This document shows, piece after piece, positions 39,045 through 48,273 of a stretch of DNA of 64,000 nt; within the stretch, counting starts at the first letter, position 1; each line of letters opens with the position of its first letter. The stretch comes from Owenweeksia sp048267305 (GTDB lineage Bacteria > Bacteroidota > Bacteroidia > Flavobacteriales > Schleiferiaceae), in contig JBLWXT010000009.1 in the NCBI GenBank assembly GCA_048267305.1, positions 1-64,000 on the forward strand, read 5' to 3'. The position numbers and the translations under genes were made by a program. The notes beneath the pieces are model-generated. The model ran no database searches. It was given only the letters and a program-made list of their open reading frames with translations, and was not told where the DNA came from.

Positions 39045-40382
39045 TTGGACCCTGAACCTTCGAGTTATTTTCTTTTTCTCAGTTATATCAATCCCTTTGA
39101 TCCCGCTTTGATTGCGCCATTGGTCATTCTTGGGATTTTGCTTATTGGGTCGGCTGTTATCAGTGGTTCTGAAGTGGCCTTTTTTTCGCTTAAGGCGCAG
39201 GATCTTGACAACATGAAGTCTAGCTATAAATCAACCTATGATACCATAGTTGATTTGCTGGATCATCCGAAAACTCTGCTGGCTACCATACTCATCAGCA
39301 ACAATTTTATCAATGTTGGTATAGTAATTCTATCATCCTTTATTACTAACCAGCTTTTTGATTTTACCGATAATCCCACACTTGGTTTTGTAATTCAGGT
39401 GGGCCTGATTACATTTCTTATTTTGCTGTTTGGTGAGGTGTTGCCCAAGGTTTATGCTACTCGTAATGCTCCGGGTTTTTCATCATTTATGAGCAGGCCA
39501 ATGTATCTGATGCGTATGCTCTTTAGGCCCGTAAGCAGGCTGTTGGTGCGAAGCACAACCCTTATTGAGCGCAGACTTCGAACTAACACTGAAAACCTTT
39601 CGGTGAATGATCTTTCTCAGGCATTGGAGATTACCACCCATGATGAAAATACTACTCAGGAAGAGCAGAAAATGTTGCAGGGCATTGTGAAATTTGGAAA
39701 TACTACGGTAAAGCAAATCATGAAGCCACGCATGGATGTGGTGTGTGTGGAAGTAAGCTGGGACTACGAAAAGGTACTCAATATTATTCTTGAATCTGGC
39801 TATAGCCGGATACCGGTATATGAAGATAACTTAGATCAAATAAGGGGAACCCTTTATATAAAGGATTTACTTCCGTATGAAGATGCGGCTAAGGACTTTA
39901 GCTGGATAGAGCTGGTTCGTGATTCCTTTTTTGTACCGGAGAATAAAAAGATCGATGATCTGTTAAAGGAGTTTCAGGAAAAGAAAATTCACCTTGCCAT
40001 AGTAGTGGATGAGTTTGGAGGAACATCAGGGGTTATTACGCTAGAAGATGTGATAGAAGAGATAGTAGGTGAAATCAGTGATGAGTTTGATGATGATGAT
40101 CTGGTGTATTCCAAGCTTGATGAAAAGACATACATCTTTGAAGGGAAAACACATCTCACCGATTTTATGAAGGTGATAGATGTGGATGATGAAATATTTA
40201 ATGAAGCCAGTGGTGATGCCGATACCTTGGCAGGATTTCTATTGGAGATAGCCGGTAAATTCCCGGAAACGGATGAAATTATAGAGTTTGAGAAAATCAA
40301 CTTTAAGGTAGAGAGTAAGGATGGGCGCAGAATAAAGAGCATTAAGGTAATGTTGCCCGAAAAAGAGGAGGATGAAGCTTAG
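39045..40382 (+). CDS. gldE: Gliding-motility-associated GldE (CNNM/CorC-type membrane protein)
   Basis: The 445-residue protein has a CNNM (DUF21) membrane domain with about four helices (about 20-190), paired CBS domains (about 215-345, KQIMKPRMDVVCVE and VDEFGGTSGVITLEDVIEEIVGEISDE) and a C-terminal CorC/HlyC transporter-associated domain. Position between ssb and gldD identifies it as GldE, which acts with GldD in gliding and T9SS function in Flavobacterium. The start is TTG at 39045. It overlaps gldD by 11 bases. Confidence 0.9.
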   Translation: MDPEPSSYFLFLSYINPFDPALIAPLVILGILLIGSAVISGSEVAFFSLKAQDLDNMKSSYKSTYDTIVDLLDHPKTLLATILISNNFINVGIVILSSFITNQLFDFTDNPTLGFVIQVGLITFLILLFGEVLPKVYATRNAPGFSSFMSRPMYLMRMLFRPVSRLLVRSTTLIERRLRTNTENLSVNDLSQALEITTHDENTTQEEQKMLQGIVKFGNTTVKQIMKPRMDVVCVEVSWDYEKVLNIILESGYSRIPVYEDNLDQIRGTLYIKDLLPYEDAAKDFSWIELVRDSFFVPENKKIDDLLKEFQEKKIHLAIVVDEFGGTSGVITLEDVIEEIVGEISDEFDDDDLVYSKLDEKTYIFEGKTHLTDFMKVIDVDDEIFNEASGDADTLAGFLLEIAGKFPETDEIIEFEKINFKVESKDGRRIKSIKVMLPEKEEDEA

Positions 40383-40953
40383 AAGCATTAGAAATATTTT
40401 ATTGTCGCTTCCACTATTGGCAGGCTGTGGAGGTGAGGAGGCTTATACCCCGAAGCCCCATGGCTATTTCAGGATAGGTCTTCCGGATAAGGAGTATCGC
40501 AACCTTGATATTGATTGCAATTACACTTTTGAATATAATAAGGCCGCCCGATGGGAGCCCACCCAAAAGGAGTGTTGGGGCGATGTGTATTATCCAACTC
40601 TAAAGGCGAGGTTACAGCTTACTTATAAGCCCGTTACTGCCTATAATCTTGATACCTTGCTTGGAGATGCCCGCGAACTGGCTTTTAAGCACACTGTAAA
40701 GGCCGATGGAATTAAAGAGGATTTAATCCTTGGAAAAGAAAAGGAGGTTTACGGAATTTTATATAGAATCCGTGGGGAAGCTGCCACCAACGTACAGTTT
40801 TTTGTAACGGACAGCACTGAGAACTTTCTAAGAGGGGTGTTGTATTTTTATGCCGAACCCAACGAGGATTCTTTACAACCTGTAAACGACTATATGTACG
40901 AAGAGGTTGCTCACCTTATAGAAACACTGGAATGGCGGAACTCGTCACCATAG
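40372..40953 (+). CDS. gldD: Gliding motility lipoprotein GldD
   Basis: The 193-residue protein has a lipoprotein signal (LLAGC, Cys19). The mature part begins YTPKPHGYFRIGLPDKEYR, the diagnostic GldD N-terminus. It is required for gliding and for T9SS secretion in flavobacteria, and the window contains T9SS substrates. It is coupled with gldE by overlap, and the next gene overlaps its 3' end by 22 bases. Confidence 0.93.
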   Translation: MKLRSIRNILLSLPLLAGCGGEEAYTPKPHGYFRIGLPDKEYRNLDIDCNYTFEYNKAARWEPTQKECWGDVYYPTLKARLQLTYKPVTAYNLDTLLGDARELAFKHTVKADGIKEDLILGKEKEVYGILYRIRGEAATNVQFFVTDSTENFLRGVLYFYAEPNEDSLQPVNDYMYEEVAHLIETLEWRNSSP

Positions 40954-41135
40954 CGGAATTTGATAACGTAACCCGTGCCCACCTGCTTAAGAGCAGGCTG
41001 GAGGCAGAGGGTATCCGCGTTTATCTCACCAATGAAAATCTGAATTCAATATTGCCCACAGCCTTTACGGTGGTAAAGCTTCAGGTAAACCTGAATGACA
41101 GCTTTAGGGCTATGGATGTGTTGTATGAGGAGTAG
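40932..41135 (+). CDS. DUF2007 small protein
   Basis: The 67-residue soluble protein is a single DUF2007 domain (putative signal-transducing protein): LVTIAEFDNVTRAHLLKSRL, EAEGIRVYLTNE, then VKLQVNLNDSFRAMDVL. The ferredoxin-like fold is related to small regulatory domains, but no function is known. It overlaps the end of gldD by 22 bases in another frame. Confidence 0.85.
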   Translation: MAELVTIAEFDNVTRAHLLKSRLEAEGIRVYLTNENLNSILPTAFTVVKLQVNLNDSFRAMDVLYEE

Positions 41136-41173
41136 TAGAAAACTTAGTATTTAAGCCACGCCAGTAGGGGAAA

Positions 41174-41791
41174 ATGAAATCTTTGCTTCAAATAGTAATA
41201 ATTTGTACAATATTTTTTAGTTGTACTATAAATCAACCTTATTCTAAGTCAGGGGAGAGTTTTCGCTCATTAAACGACCCCGCTGTTTTGACAGATGATA
41301 GTTTGGTGATAAAAGTGGTGGATCTTAATGTTGATTCTTTGCTTATGGGATTTGCAGATGGCACTTTTATTCACACCATGTCTTCCACGTGCCGACCATG
41401 CATTAAGAAAATTTTGGTGCTAGACACACTTCATTCATCTTATGGGCTTAATGTTAAGAATATTGTACTAGACGATTGGGGAAAAAATCAAAGGCTTAAA
41501 AAATTCATAGTTGCAAAAACAGACTTTAATGAAGTGTTCATTCTGAGTAATGATTTATATAATAAAGAGTTTTCAAATGAAGAACGAATTAAGCAGTTTG
41601 AAAAGCTACTTTGTGCCAGTTGTGACCCAAAGACATATTACTCGGTAGGTTACGTGATGAAGGGTAAGTTCATGCTATTAGAACAAGAGGAGGACTTTAG
41701 GGATTATTTTACAACTTATTTGGCTTCTCTGGAACCTGCCAAACTAAACCATCTAATCAATGTGTTCGAGGTCAAAGAGCGTATCCGCTAG
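41174..41791 (+). CDS. Thioredoxin-like lipoprotein with a CxxC motif
   Basis: The 205-residue protein has a lipoprotein signal (TIFFSC, Cys17) and a C-R-P-C pair (C73, C76) after GTFIHTMSST, the position of the redox motif in TlpA-like proteins. A second Cys pair (CASC) occurs near 148. It could act in periplasmic thiol exchange, but the fold assignment is weak. It is more AT-rich than its neighbours and lies between the gldD unit and ctaA. Its stop directly abuts the end of convergent ctaA. Confidence 0.6.
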   Translation: MKSLLQIVIICTIFFSCTINQPYSKSGESFRSLNDPAVLTDDSLVIKVVDLNVDSLLMGFADGTFIHTMSSTCRPCIKKILVLDTLHSSYGLNVKNIVLDDWGKNQRLKKFIVAKTDFNEVFILSNDLYNKEFSNEERIKQFEKLLCASCDPKTYYSVGYVMKGKFMLLEQEEDFRDYFTTYLASLEPAKLNHLINVFEVKERIR

Positions 41792-42832
41792 TCAGTACTT
41801 TTCTGTACTATAAACTTTAGAAGTCGCCATCATCACCCTAATCACCGCAAAGAACTGAAACGCGAAAAGCAAAGTGCCTAAAAGTAGGTGGGTTGGTTGA
41901 GCGAATTTGGGCACTTCCAGATAATTGAGAATTACACCCAAAAAGATCTCCAATGCAATTAATACCATTACAGGGGTCATTTCCTTAATACCCATTTGAT
42001 TTTTAGCATTAGTGCGCCAAAGCCAAAAGTTGAGGCCCAGGATTATTAAGGAGAAAGTGCGATGCACATAAAACTGCCAGTTTAGATTTTCAATCCAGTT
42101 GGCGCGTGTTATTCCTGCATCATTGAGATGATCTACCTGCTCTCTTACCTGAGTGCCTAAAACGGTTTGAGCGAGCGTAAGGAGTAAGGCCAAAATCAAT
42201 AATCCGCGAAAGCGAGAGTTGATATGGATAGGAGCAAAATCATCTTTAATCAATAACCCCCTAAACACTAGCATAAGTGCCACCAACACCAATGCACCCA
42301 TCATGTGGATGGTAATACTGCCGGGGATAAGGTTTCCGTCTACCACCAGTTTGCCCAGCCATGCTTCAAAGCCCAGCATAAAAAGGCCAGCCACTGAAAG
42401 AATAAAGTAGCGGCAGTTTTGGCGGACATAAGGTAGGGTGAGGAAAACCAAAATCAACATGGGTATGCCCGATAGCGCGCCAAACAAGCGGTTGATATAT
42501 TCAACCCAGGTATGAAAGGGGTTGAAAATGGCGTAGTCGTGTTTGGTGTAGGTTTCCCAATGGCTTTGATCAAAAAAATCGGTAGTGGTAAAATCGGAGT
42601 TGGCTACTTGCAAACTTTGGTTTACAATAATGATTTGCCCTTTTTTGAATTGGCGGTTGGGCTGCCATTCCAGCTGGCTTTGTTCTGTTGGAGGGATGAT
42701 ATATCCAAAGCATTTTGGCCAATCCGGGCAGCCCATTCCGGAGCCCGTCATGCGTACCACACTTCCTGCTATTATTACTAAAAACAGCAGAACTAACTCA
42801 ACTTTAGTCAATCGTATAAGCCACTTTTTCAT
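41792..42832 (-). CDS. ctaA: Heme A synthase (COX15/CtaA family)
   Basis: The 346-residue protein has eight predicted membrane helices. The start GSVVRMTGSGMGCPDWPKCFG (with the CxxxxxC pair) and later RTFSLIIL and QPTHLLLG heme-ligand histidines are characteristic. The extracytoplasmic loop after helix 1 (about 55-100) is long, as in Bacteroidota. CtaA converts heme O to heme A, so the organism also has an aa3-type oxidase in addition to cbb3. There is no CRP/FNR-type box before it; a -7 element TAATTTTG is at 42838-42845 on the minus strand. Confidence 0.9.
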   Translation of the reverse strand: MKKWLIRLTKVELVLLFLVIIAGSVVRMTGSGMGCPDWPKCFGYIIPPTEQSQLEWQPNRQFKKGQIIIVNQSLQVANSDFTTTDFFDQSHWETYTKHDYAIFNPFHTWVEYINRLFGALSGIPMLILVFLTLPYVRQNCRYFILSVAGLFMLGFEAWLGKLVVDGNLIPGSITIHMMGALVLVALMLVFRGLLIKDDFAPIHINSRFRGLLILALLLTLAQTVLGTQVREQVDHLNDAGITRANWIENLNWQFYVHRTFSLIILGLNFWLWRTNAKNQMGIKEMTPVMVLIALEIFLGVILNYLEVPKFAQPTHLLLGTLLFAFQFFAVIRVMMATSKVYSTEKY

Positions 42833-43221
42833 GGCCGCAAAATTAAGTTACCAATGTATGTAGAAGAATTCTAAATAAGAAAATAACAGGGAGAGGGGAT
42901 TAATTTGGGAGGAGGTAGGAAAAGTGAAACCCCGAAAGATTTCTCTCCCGGGGTTTGCCCTCGTTGTTGTGTGATTTTCCGTTACGGAATTCGAAGGCCC
43001 AAAAACATCTGTTGGTTGAAAAGTGATTGGGCAATAAGTTTAAACGGCAATACCATTTTTCTTCTCGTGCAATGATAAGTACAAAAGGCATTGTGTGTCA
43101 AGTATGTACGGTTCATGTTCGATGAATGTAGGATTTTGCGGGATGAATGGGGGAAAACCAAAGGTGAATTCAGGAGGGCATTTTTAATGGTTAAATTATC
43201 TTCGGCCCCAATTACAAGGAA
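42833..43221. other. 389-base spacer
   Basis: No gene is supported. AAACCCCG (42930-42937) and CGGGGTTT (42950-42957) form a hairpin resembling a weak terminator. The minus-strand open frame at 42900-43091 runs through it and lacks protein-like features. The remainder shows nothing recognisable. Confidence 0.5.
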
Positions 43222-44403
43222 ATGCTCAAGACCGAAGTTTGTATAGTAGGGGCTGGCCCCGCTGGTGCTACGTTATCTCATTTTTTATCTAAGCAGAGGA
43301 TCACCCATATACTGGTTGATAAAGCTGAGTTTCCGAGGGATAAGATTTGCGGAGATGGAATTACAGTAGATGTATTGAATGTGCTGAAGCGTATTAGCCC
43401 TGAATTGCTTTCTGACTTTGCCTCTCAGGCAGAAATGCTGCCCAGCTATGGCTTTTGTTTTCATGCTGCCAACGGTAAGGAACTCCGCTATGATTTTAAG
43501 GCTGATGATTTTCCGTATGCTCCATTTTACACTTCGCGAAGGTTAGATCTCGATAACTTTTTGGTAAAAAGGCTTGATAGTGATTATTGCCACTTTATGC
43601 CAAATACCACTGTTACCAATGTGGTGAAAACAAACACAGAGGTAAAGGTAATGGCTCGAAATGGAGTTGGTAATGTAAATATCAATGCCAAAATAGTGAT
43701 TGGAGCAGAGGGTGAAAAGCCCATTGTAACGCGCCATTTAGGTATTGAGCCCTTTCGTGAAAAGGAGCATTTAATTGGTGGAATCAGGCTATACTACAAA
43801 AATGTAAAAGGCTTTAATGAGGGCAACCACCTCGAATTCTTTTTTGATAAAAAATTATTGCCGGGCTATTTCTGGGCCTTTCCACTTTCTAATAATGAAG
43901 CCAACGTGGGACTTGGCATGGTGAGTAGCGCCATTTCTGCCAAAAAGGTAAATCTTAAAAATATGTTTGAGGAAATGGTAAAAAGCCATCCTCGCATAAG
44001 CGAGATGTTTGCTGAAGCAGAGCCAATGGAAAAGCCGCGTGGTTGGGGTTTGCCCATAATCACGCCAAAGCGAATTATTGCAGGAGATAGATATGCCCTG
44101 GTAGGTGATGCGGCAGGAATGATTGAGCCCTTTACAGGAAAGGGTATTGGCCCGGGAATGATGAGTGCCCGCATTTGCTCAGAACATATAGCCGAGGCGC
44201 TCACTAAAAAGAAATACAACCTTCATTCCTATCAGGAGCACATGTATCGCTACTACAAGAGTGAGATAAAAACCGGTTATACCCTGCAAAAAACCCTAAA
44301 GTATCCAGCGGCACTCAACGCGGTAATAGGTCTATCTAACTTACCACCTGTAAAAAAGTGGGCCCACAACAAAATGGTGAAGGAGTGGGCGAGGTGGATG
44401 TGA
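43222..44403 (+). CDS. Geranylgeranyl reductase-family FAD oxidoreductase
   Basis: The 393-residue flavoprotein has the Rossmann motif CIVGAGPAGATLSHFL at residues 7-22, CGDGIT near 46 and the second FAD motif LVGDAAGMIEPFTGKGIGPGM near 295. Members of this group reduce isoprenoid double bonds in menaquinone side chains or archaeal lipids, or hydroxylate. The specific substrate cannot be read. The gene is monocistronic. Confidence 0.82.
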   Translation: MLKTEVCIVGAGPAGATLSHFLSKQRITHILVDKAEFPRDKICGDGITVDVLNVLKRISPELLSDFASQAEMLPSYGFCFHAANGKELRYDFKADDFPYAPFYTSRRLDLDNFLVKRLDSDYCHFMPNTTVTNVVKTNTEVKVMARNGVGNVNINAKIVIGAEGEKPIVTRHLGIEPFREKEHLIGGIRLYYKNVKGFNEGNHLEFFFDKKLLPGYFWAFPLSNNEANVGLGMVSSAISAKKVNLKNMFEEMVKSHPRISEMFAEAEPMEKPRGWGLPIITPKRIIAGDRYALVGDAAGMIEPFTGKGIGPGMMSARICSEHIAEALTKKKYNLHSYQEHMYRYYKSEIKTGYTLQKTLKYPAALNAVIGLSNLPPVKKWAHNKMVKEWARWM

Positions 44404-44566
44404 GCTTAGAGTCTATTAGGTAACAGGTATTAAGAATTAGGAAGCATATTGATCTGAGACTGTATCAATAAGTTAGAGGTTGCATGTTGTGGAATGACAA
44501 ACTTTCCACTTTAAATCCATGGCACAACTTTAGCCAATAAGAGCATGCACTTTAATGTGTTTATTT

Positions 44567-45436
44567 ATGAAAAAAGCACTTTCCCTCTTATCCCTCACTT
44601 TCCTTTTGACCGTAAATGCGGAGGCTCAAAAAAAGAACTCCTTATTGTGGGAGGTGAAATCGCCTACAGGCAAAACCTCATATCTCTTTGGAACCTATCA
44701 TCTTATAGGTTCAGAATACCTCCAAACCCATAAAAAGGTGGCAGACGCCTACACCAACTCAAAAACGGTAGTGGTGGAAACGGTTATAGATTCCAGCAAA
44801 ATGATGGAAATGGCCATGGTGGGTATGATGCCGGATAAATCGCTGAAAAGCATGGTGGACAGCGCGGATTATGAAATCCTGAAAAAGGAAATTTTGCGCG
44901 TAACAGGTTATGATATTGCCCTATTTGACCAAATGAAACCGATGACTGTTTCTGCCATGTATGCTATGGCAATGGCCGAGGAAGAGCTGGATGGTGAAGG
45001 TCTTTCAGGCAATCCGATAGATGTATATTTTGCATCCTTTGGAAAAAGAAATGGAAAGGCAATTGTGCAACTGGAAACCATGATGGAGCAGGCTGAAATA
45101 TTATATAATGGCAACACTCCTGAAGAGCAGGCCGCCATTTTGGTGGAAACGGTAAAGGATAGCCTGAAGAGTAGCGAGGCAACCGGAGACCTTTTGGATG
45201 CCTATATGAAAGAAGATCTTGACTATATGTGGGAGATGGCAGGCGAGGATGAGGATCCATTGATGGATATGGCTTTATTGCTGGACGATAGAAATACCAG
45301 CTGGATAGAAAAACTAAAGCCCATTTTAGACAAAGGGGAGGCTTTTGTCGCGGTTGGCGCCTTGCACCTTCCCGGAGATATTGGCCTCATTGAGCTTCTT
45401 AAAAAGGAAGGCTATACGCTAAGCCCGGTACACTAG
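44567..45436 (+). CDS. TraB/GumN-family protein
   Basis: From the ATG at 44567 the protein has 289 residues and a signal peptide (KKALSLLSLTFLLTVNAEAQ). The TraB/GumN signature begins at LLWEVKSPTGKTSYLFGTYHLIGS, and the family ends with FVAVGALHLPGDIGLIELLKKEGY, which holds the conserved G-A-x-H-x-x-G. These periplasmic proteins have a putative metal-dependent peptidase fold. Starting at 44555 or 44545 would break the signal peptide. Confidence 0.82.
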   Translation: MKKALSLLSLTFLLTVNAEAQKKNSLLWEVKSPTGKTSYLFGTYHLIGSEYLQTHKKVADAYTNSKTVVVETVIDSSKMMEMAMVGMMPDKSLKSMVDSADYEILKKEILRVTGYDIALFDQMKPMTVSAMYAMAMAEEELDGEGLSGNPIDVYFASFGKRNGKAIVQLETMMEQAEILYNGNTPEEQAAILVETVKDSLKSSEATGDLLDAYMKEDLDYMWEMAGEDEDPLMDMALLLDDRNTSWIEKLKPILDKGEAFVAVGALHLPGDIGLIELLKKEGYTLSPVH

Positions 45437-45532
45437 TAGAGGGGCATTATTAGACCATTGTCATCTATATTTCAAGATGTAAAAACATAGTGGTTGATTT
45501 TTGTTTCTTTATAACATCATAAAATTACTATC

Positions 45533-46741
45533 ATGAAATCTCAACATATAAAGTTCTTAAATAAGGAAGGTGAAGAATTGGCCGGAAGGCTGGAGCTGCC
45601 TTTGGATAAGAAACCGCAAAACTTTGCGATTTTCGCTCATTGCTTTACCTGCAGTAAGGATTTAAAAGCCGTGCGAAATATTACCCTTGCGCTTTCGCAG
45701 AAAGGATTTGGAGTACTTCGTTTTGACTTTACAGGATTGGGACAATCGGATGGTGCGTTTGAGAATACCAACTTTACATCTAATGTAAATGATATAAAGG
45801 CCGCTGCCGATTTCCTCACAGAACACTATAAAGCCCCGAGTTTATTGGTAGGCCACTCCCTTGGCGGAACCGCTGTGTTGATGGCTGGTAGCCAGATGGA
45901 ACATGTAAGGGCCATTGCCACCATAGGCGCGCCTTGTGATCCTGAGCATGTGCTGAATATGTTGCGCGAGGATTTGGATCAAATAGAAAAAAACGGAGAA
46001 GCCACAGTTACCCTGGCCGGGAGAGAATTTAAAATTAAAAGCCAGTTTGTAACAGATTTGCGCGAGCAGGGTTTGAGTAAGCTCCTTGGTGAGATGCGAA
46101 AATCAACCTTAATAATGCACTCTCCACAAGACAATACCGTGGGGGTAAGCAATGCAAAAGGGATTTATGACAGCCTGCACCACCCTAAGAGTTTTGTGAG
46201 CCTTGATGGGGCCGATCACCTTCTTTCCAATAATAGCGATTCCCTTTATGCCGGTGATTTAATTGCATGCTGGGTACAGCGCTACATTGAAAGTGAACCG
46301 GAAACTGAACTGAAAACCGATGAGCAGGTGGTTGCGCGTTTGAATGAAGGCCCGTTTCTAACTGAAATTTTAGCGGGTCCGCATCACCTTTTGGCAGATG
46401 AACCCACTAGCGTGGGAGGTAGTAACCTCGGCCCATCTCCGTATGAGTTTTTATCTTCCGGACTTGGCGCTTGTACCGCCATGACTATAAAAATGTATAC
46501 AGATAGGAAGAAGTGGCCGCTGGAGGAAGTGTTGGTTCATCTCAATTATGACAATAAATATTTGGAGGATTGTGATAAATGCGAAACGGAAGAAAGAAAG
46601 ATTGGCAAGTTTGAGCGCATTATTGAAGTAAAGGGAAACCTGGATGAAGGTCAGCGAAAACGAATTTTACAGATTGCCAACAAGTGTCCTGTGCACAAAA
46701 CACTGGAGCAGGGTGTTACTATCGAAACTAAAATGAAGTAA
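45533..46741 (+). CDS. Fused alpha/beta hydrolase and OsmC-type peroxidase-like protein
   Basis: The protein has 402 residues. Residues 1-245 form an alpha/beta hydrolase (HCFTCSKD, nucleophile GHSLGG near 104-109, His in GADHLL). Residues 265-402 are an OsmC domain with the two conserved cysteines (GLGACTAM near 318 and NKCPVHKTLEQG near 385) used to reduce organic hydroperoxides. This two-domain fusion is a known family in several phyla and probably removes esters or peroxides. There is no operon partner. Confidence 0.87.
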   Translation: MKSQHIKFLNKEGEELAGRLELPLDKKPQNFAIFAHCFTCSKDLKAVRNITLALSQKGFGVLRFDFTGLGQSDGAFENTNFTSNVNDIKAAADFLTEHYKAPSLLVGHSLGGTAVLMAGSQMEHVRAIATIGAPCDPEHVLNMLREDLDQIEKNGEATVTLAGREFKIKSQFVTDLREQGLSKLLGEMRKSTLIMHSPQDNTVGVSNAKGIYDSLHHPKSFVSLDGADHLLSNNSDSLYAGDLIACWVQRYIESEPETELKTDEQVVARLNEGPFLTEILAGPHHLLADEPTSVGGSNLGPSPYEFLSSGLGACTAMTIKMYTDRKKWPLEEVLVHLNYDNKYLEDCDKCETEERKIGKFERIIEVKGNLDEGQRKRILQIANKCPVHKTLEQGVTIETKMK

Positions 46742-46764
46742 CTCTTCATTAAAAACACAAAACA

Positions 46765-48177
46765 TTGACGACTCAGGCGGATATCACCAACTTTTCTACA
46801 GAACAGATTTCTGAAATATACAATGGCCAGCGCAACTACTTTGAAAGTGGCGCTACACGTGAGTTTAAGTTCAGGAGAGAACAGTTATTGAAATTACGGA
46901 AGCTGATTAAAAAAGCCGAACCTGAAATTATGGAAGCTATAAAGGCTGATTTCGGGAAGCCTGCATTTGAATCATACGCCAGTGAAATTGGTGTTTTTTA
47001 TGAAGAAGTAAATCTTGCCATCGATAAACTGAGGGAGTGGATGGAGCCTGTTGCGGTTTCATCACCTATCACCACCTGGCCTTCCCGTAGTTATTATAAG
47101 CCGGTGGCCAAAGGAGTTACTCTAATTATCGCTCCCTGGAATTATCCTTTTAATTTGATGATGGTGCCTTTGGTGGCAGCCATAGCCGCAGGAAATACGA
47201 TAGTGATAAAACCACCGGAACAAACTCCCCATATATCCAGGTTAATGGAGAAATTGCTGGTGCAAAATTTTGATGAACAATACATAGCGGTGGTACAGGG
47301 CGATGGCAAGGAAGTAGTGCCAACCCTTATGAATAATCATCGATTTGATCATGTGTTTTTTACAGGGAGCACAGGTGTTGGTAAAAAAATAGCCGAAATG
47401 GCGGCTCACCACCTTAGCCCGGTTACCCTTGAATTGGGTGGAAAAAGCCCCTGTATAGTAGATGCCACGGCCAATATTAAAGTAGCCGCCAGGCGTATAG
47501 CTTTTGGTAAATGGATAAATGCGGGGCAAACTTGTGTGGCGCCAGATTATCTCCTTTTACATAAGGATATTAAGGATGAGTTTATAAAAGAGTTTGAAAA
47601 GACGACTTTAGAATTCTACGGTAAAGATCCATTGACCAATGAAGATTACACCAGCATTATTAGTCGTGATAGGTTTTTGGCTTTGCAGGAATTAATGCAT
47701 GCCGGGAAAATAGTTTTTGGAGGCCAAATGGATGAAAAAAACCTAAGGATTGCACCTACGTTAATTGACGGTGTAACCCTTGATGATAAGATAATGCAGG
47801 AGGAAATATTCGGGCCATTACTTCCGGTGCTTACCTACACTGAAATCAGCGAGGCAAAGAGAATAATTTCGGCCAATCCTTATCCACTCTCATTTTATGT
47901 ATTTACAAAAAGCAAAAAAGTAGAAAAGGCTTTTATTGAAGATGTACAATTTGGAGGAGGAGCTGTAAATAATACCATAGTGCATTTGGCCAACCCAGAG
48001 TTGCCTTTTGGCGGAATAGGAACAAGCGGATATGGTAATTACCACGGCAAGGCGGGCTTTGACACTTTCTCTCATCAAAAGTCTGTAATGAGATCTGCCA
48101 CCTGGTTTGATTTGAAGCAGAAATACCCGCCCTATTCGGGATTTGTTTTAAAGCTTATTAAATGGGTGATGGGGTAG
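46765..48177 (+). CDS. Aldehyde dehydrogenase family protein
   Basis: The 470-residue protein has the class 3-like ALDH features: catalytic Cys in NAGQTCVAPDY (about 254), Glu in LELGGKSP (about 216), and FTGSTGVGKK at about 194. A C-terminal hydrophobic stretch (YSGFVLKLIKWVMG) resembles the membrane-associated tail of fatty aldehyde dehydrogenases. It oxidises aliphatic aldehydes to acids with NAD(P)+. The start is TTG at 46765, 23 bases after the preceding stop. Confidence 0.9.
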   Translation: MTTQADITNFSTEQISEIYNGQRNYFESGATREFKFRREQLLKLRKLIKKAEPEIMEAIKADFGKPAFESYASEIGVFYEEVNLAIDKLREWMEPVAVSSPITTWPSRSYYKPVAKGVTLIIAPWNYPFNLMMVPLVAAIAAGNTIVIKPPEQTPHISRLMEKLLVQNFDEQYIAVVQGDGKEVVPTLMNNHRFDHVFFTGSTGVGKKIAEMAAHHLSPVTLELGGKSPCIVDATANIKVAARRIAFGKWINAGQTCVAPDYLLLHKDIKDEFIKEFEKTTLEFYGKDPLTNEDYTSIISRDRFLALQELMHAGKIVFGGQMDEKNLRIAPTLIDGVTLDDKIMQEEIFGPLLPVLTYTEISEAKRIISANPYPLSFYVFTKSKKVEKAFIEDVQFGGGAVNNTIVHLANPELPFGGIGTSGYGNYHGKAGFDTFSHQKSVMRSATWFDLKQKYPPYSGFVLKLIKWVMG

Positions 48178-48273
48178 GTTTTTCCTACACCCTGTGTTAA
48201 TCAAAAACGTACCTTAGTATGGACGTTTAACACCTGCTTTCCAAACTTTTATAGATATCAAATTTCCGTTTTG

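Noticed and set aside
42900..43091. 63-codon minus-strand open frame
   Set aside because: It runs through a hairpin and has no signal, domain or plausible start context.
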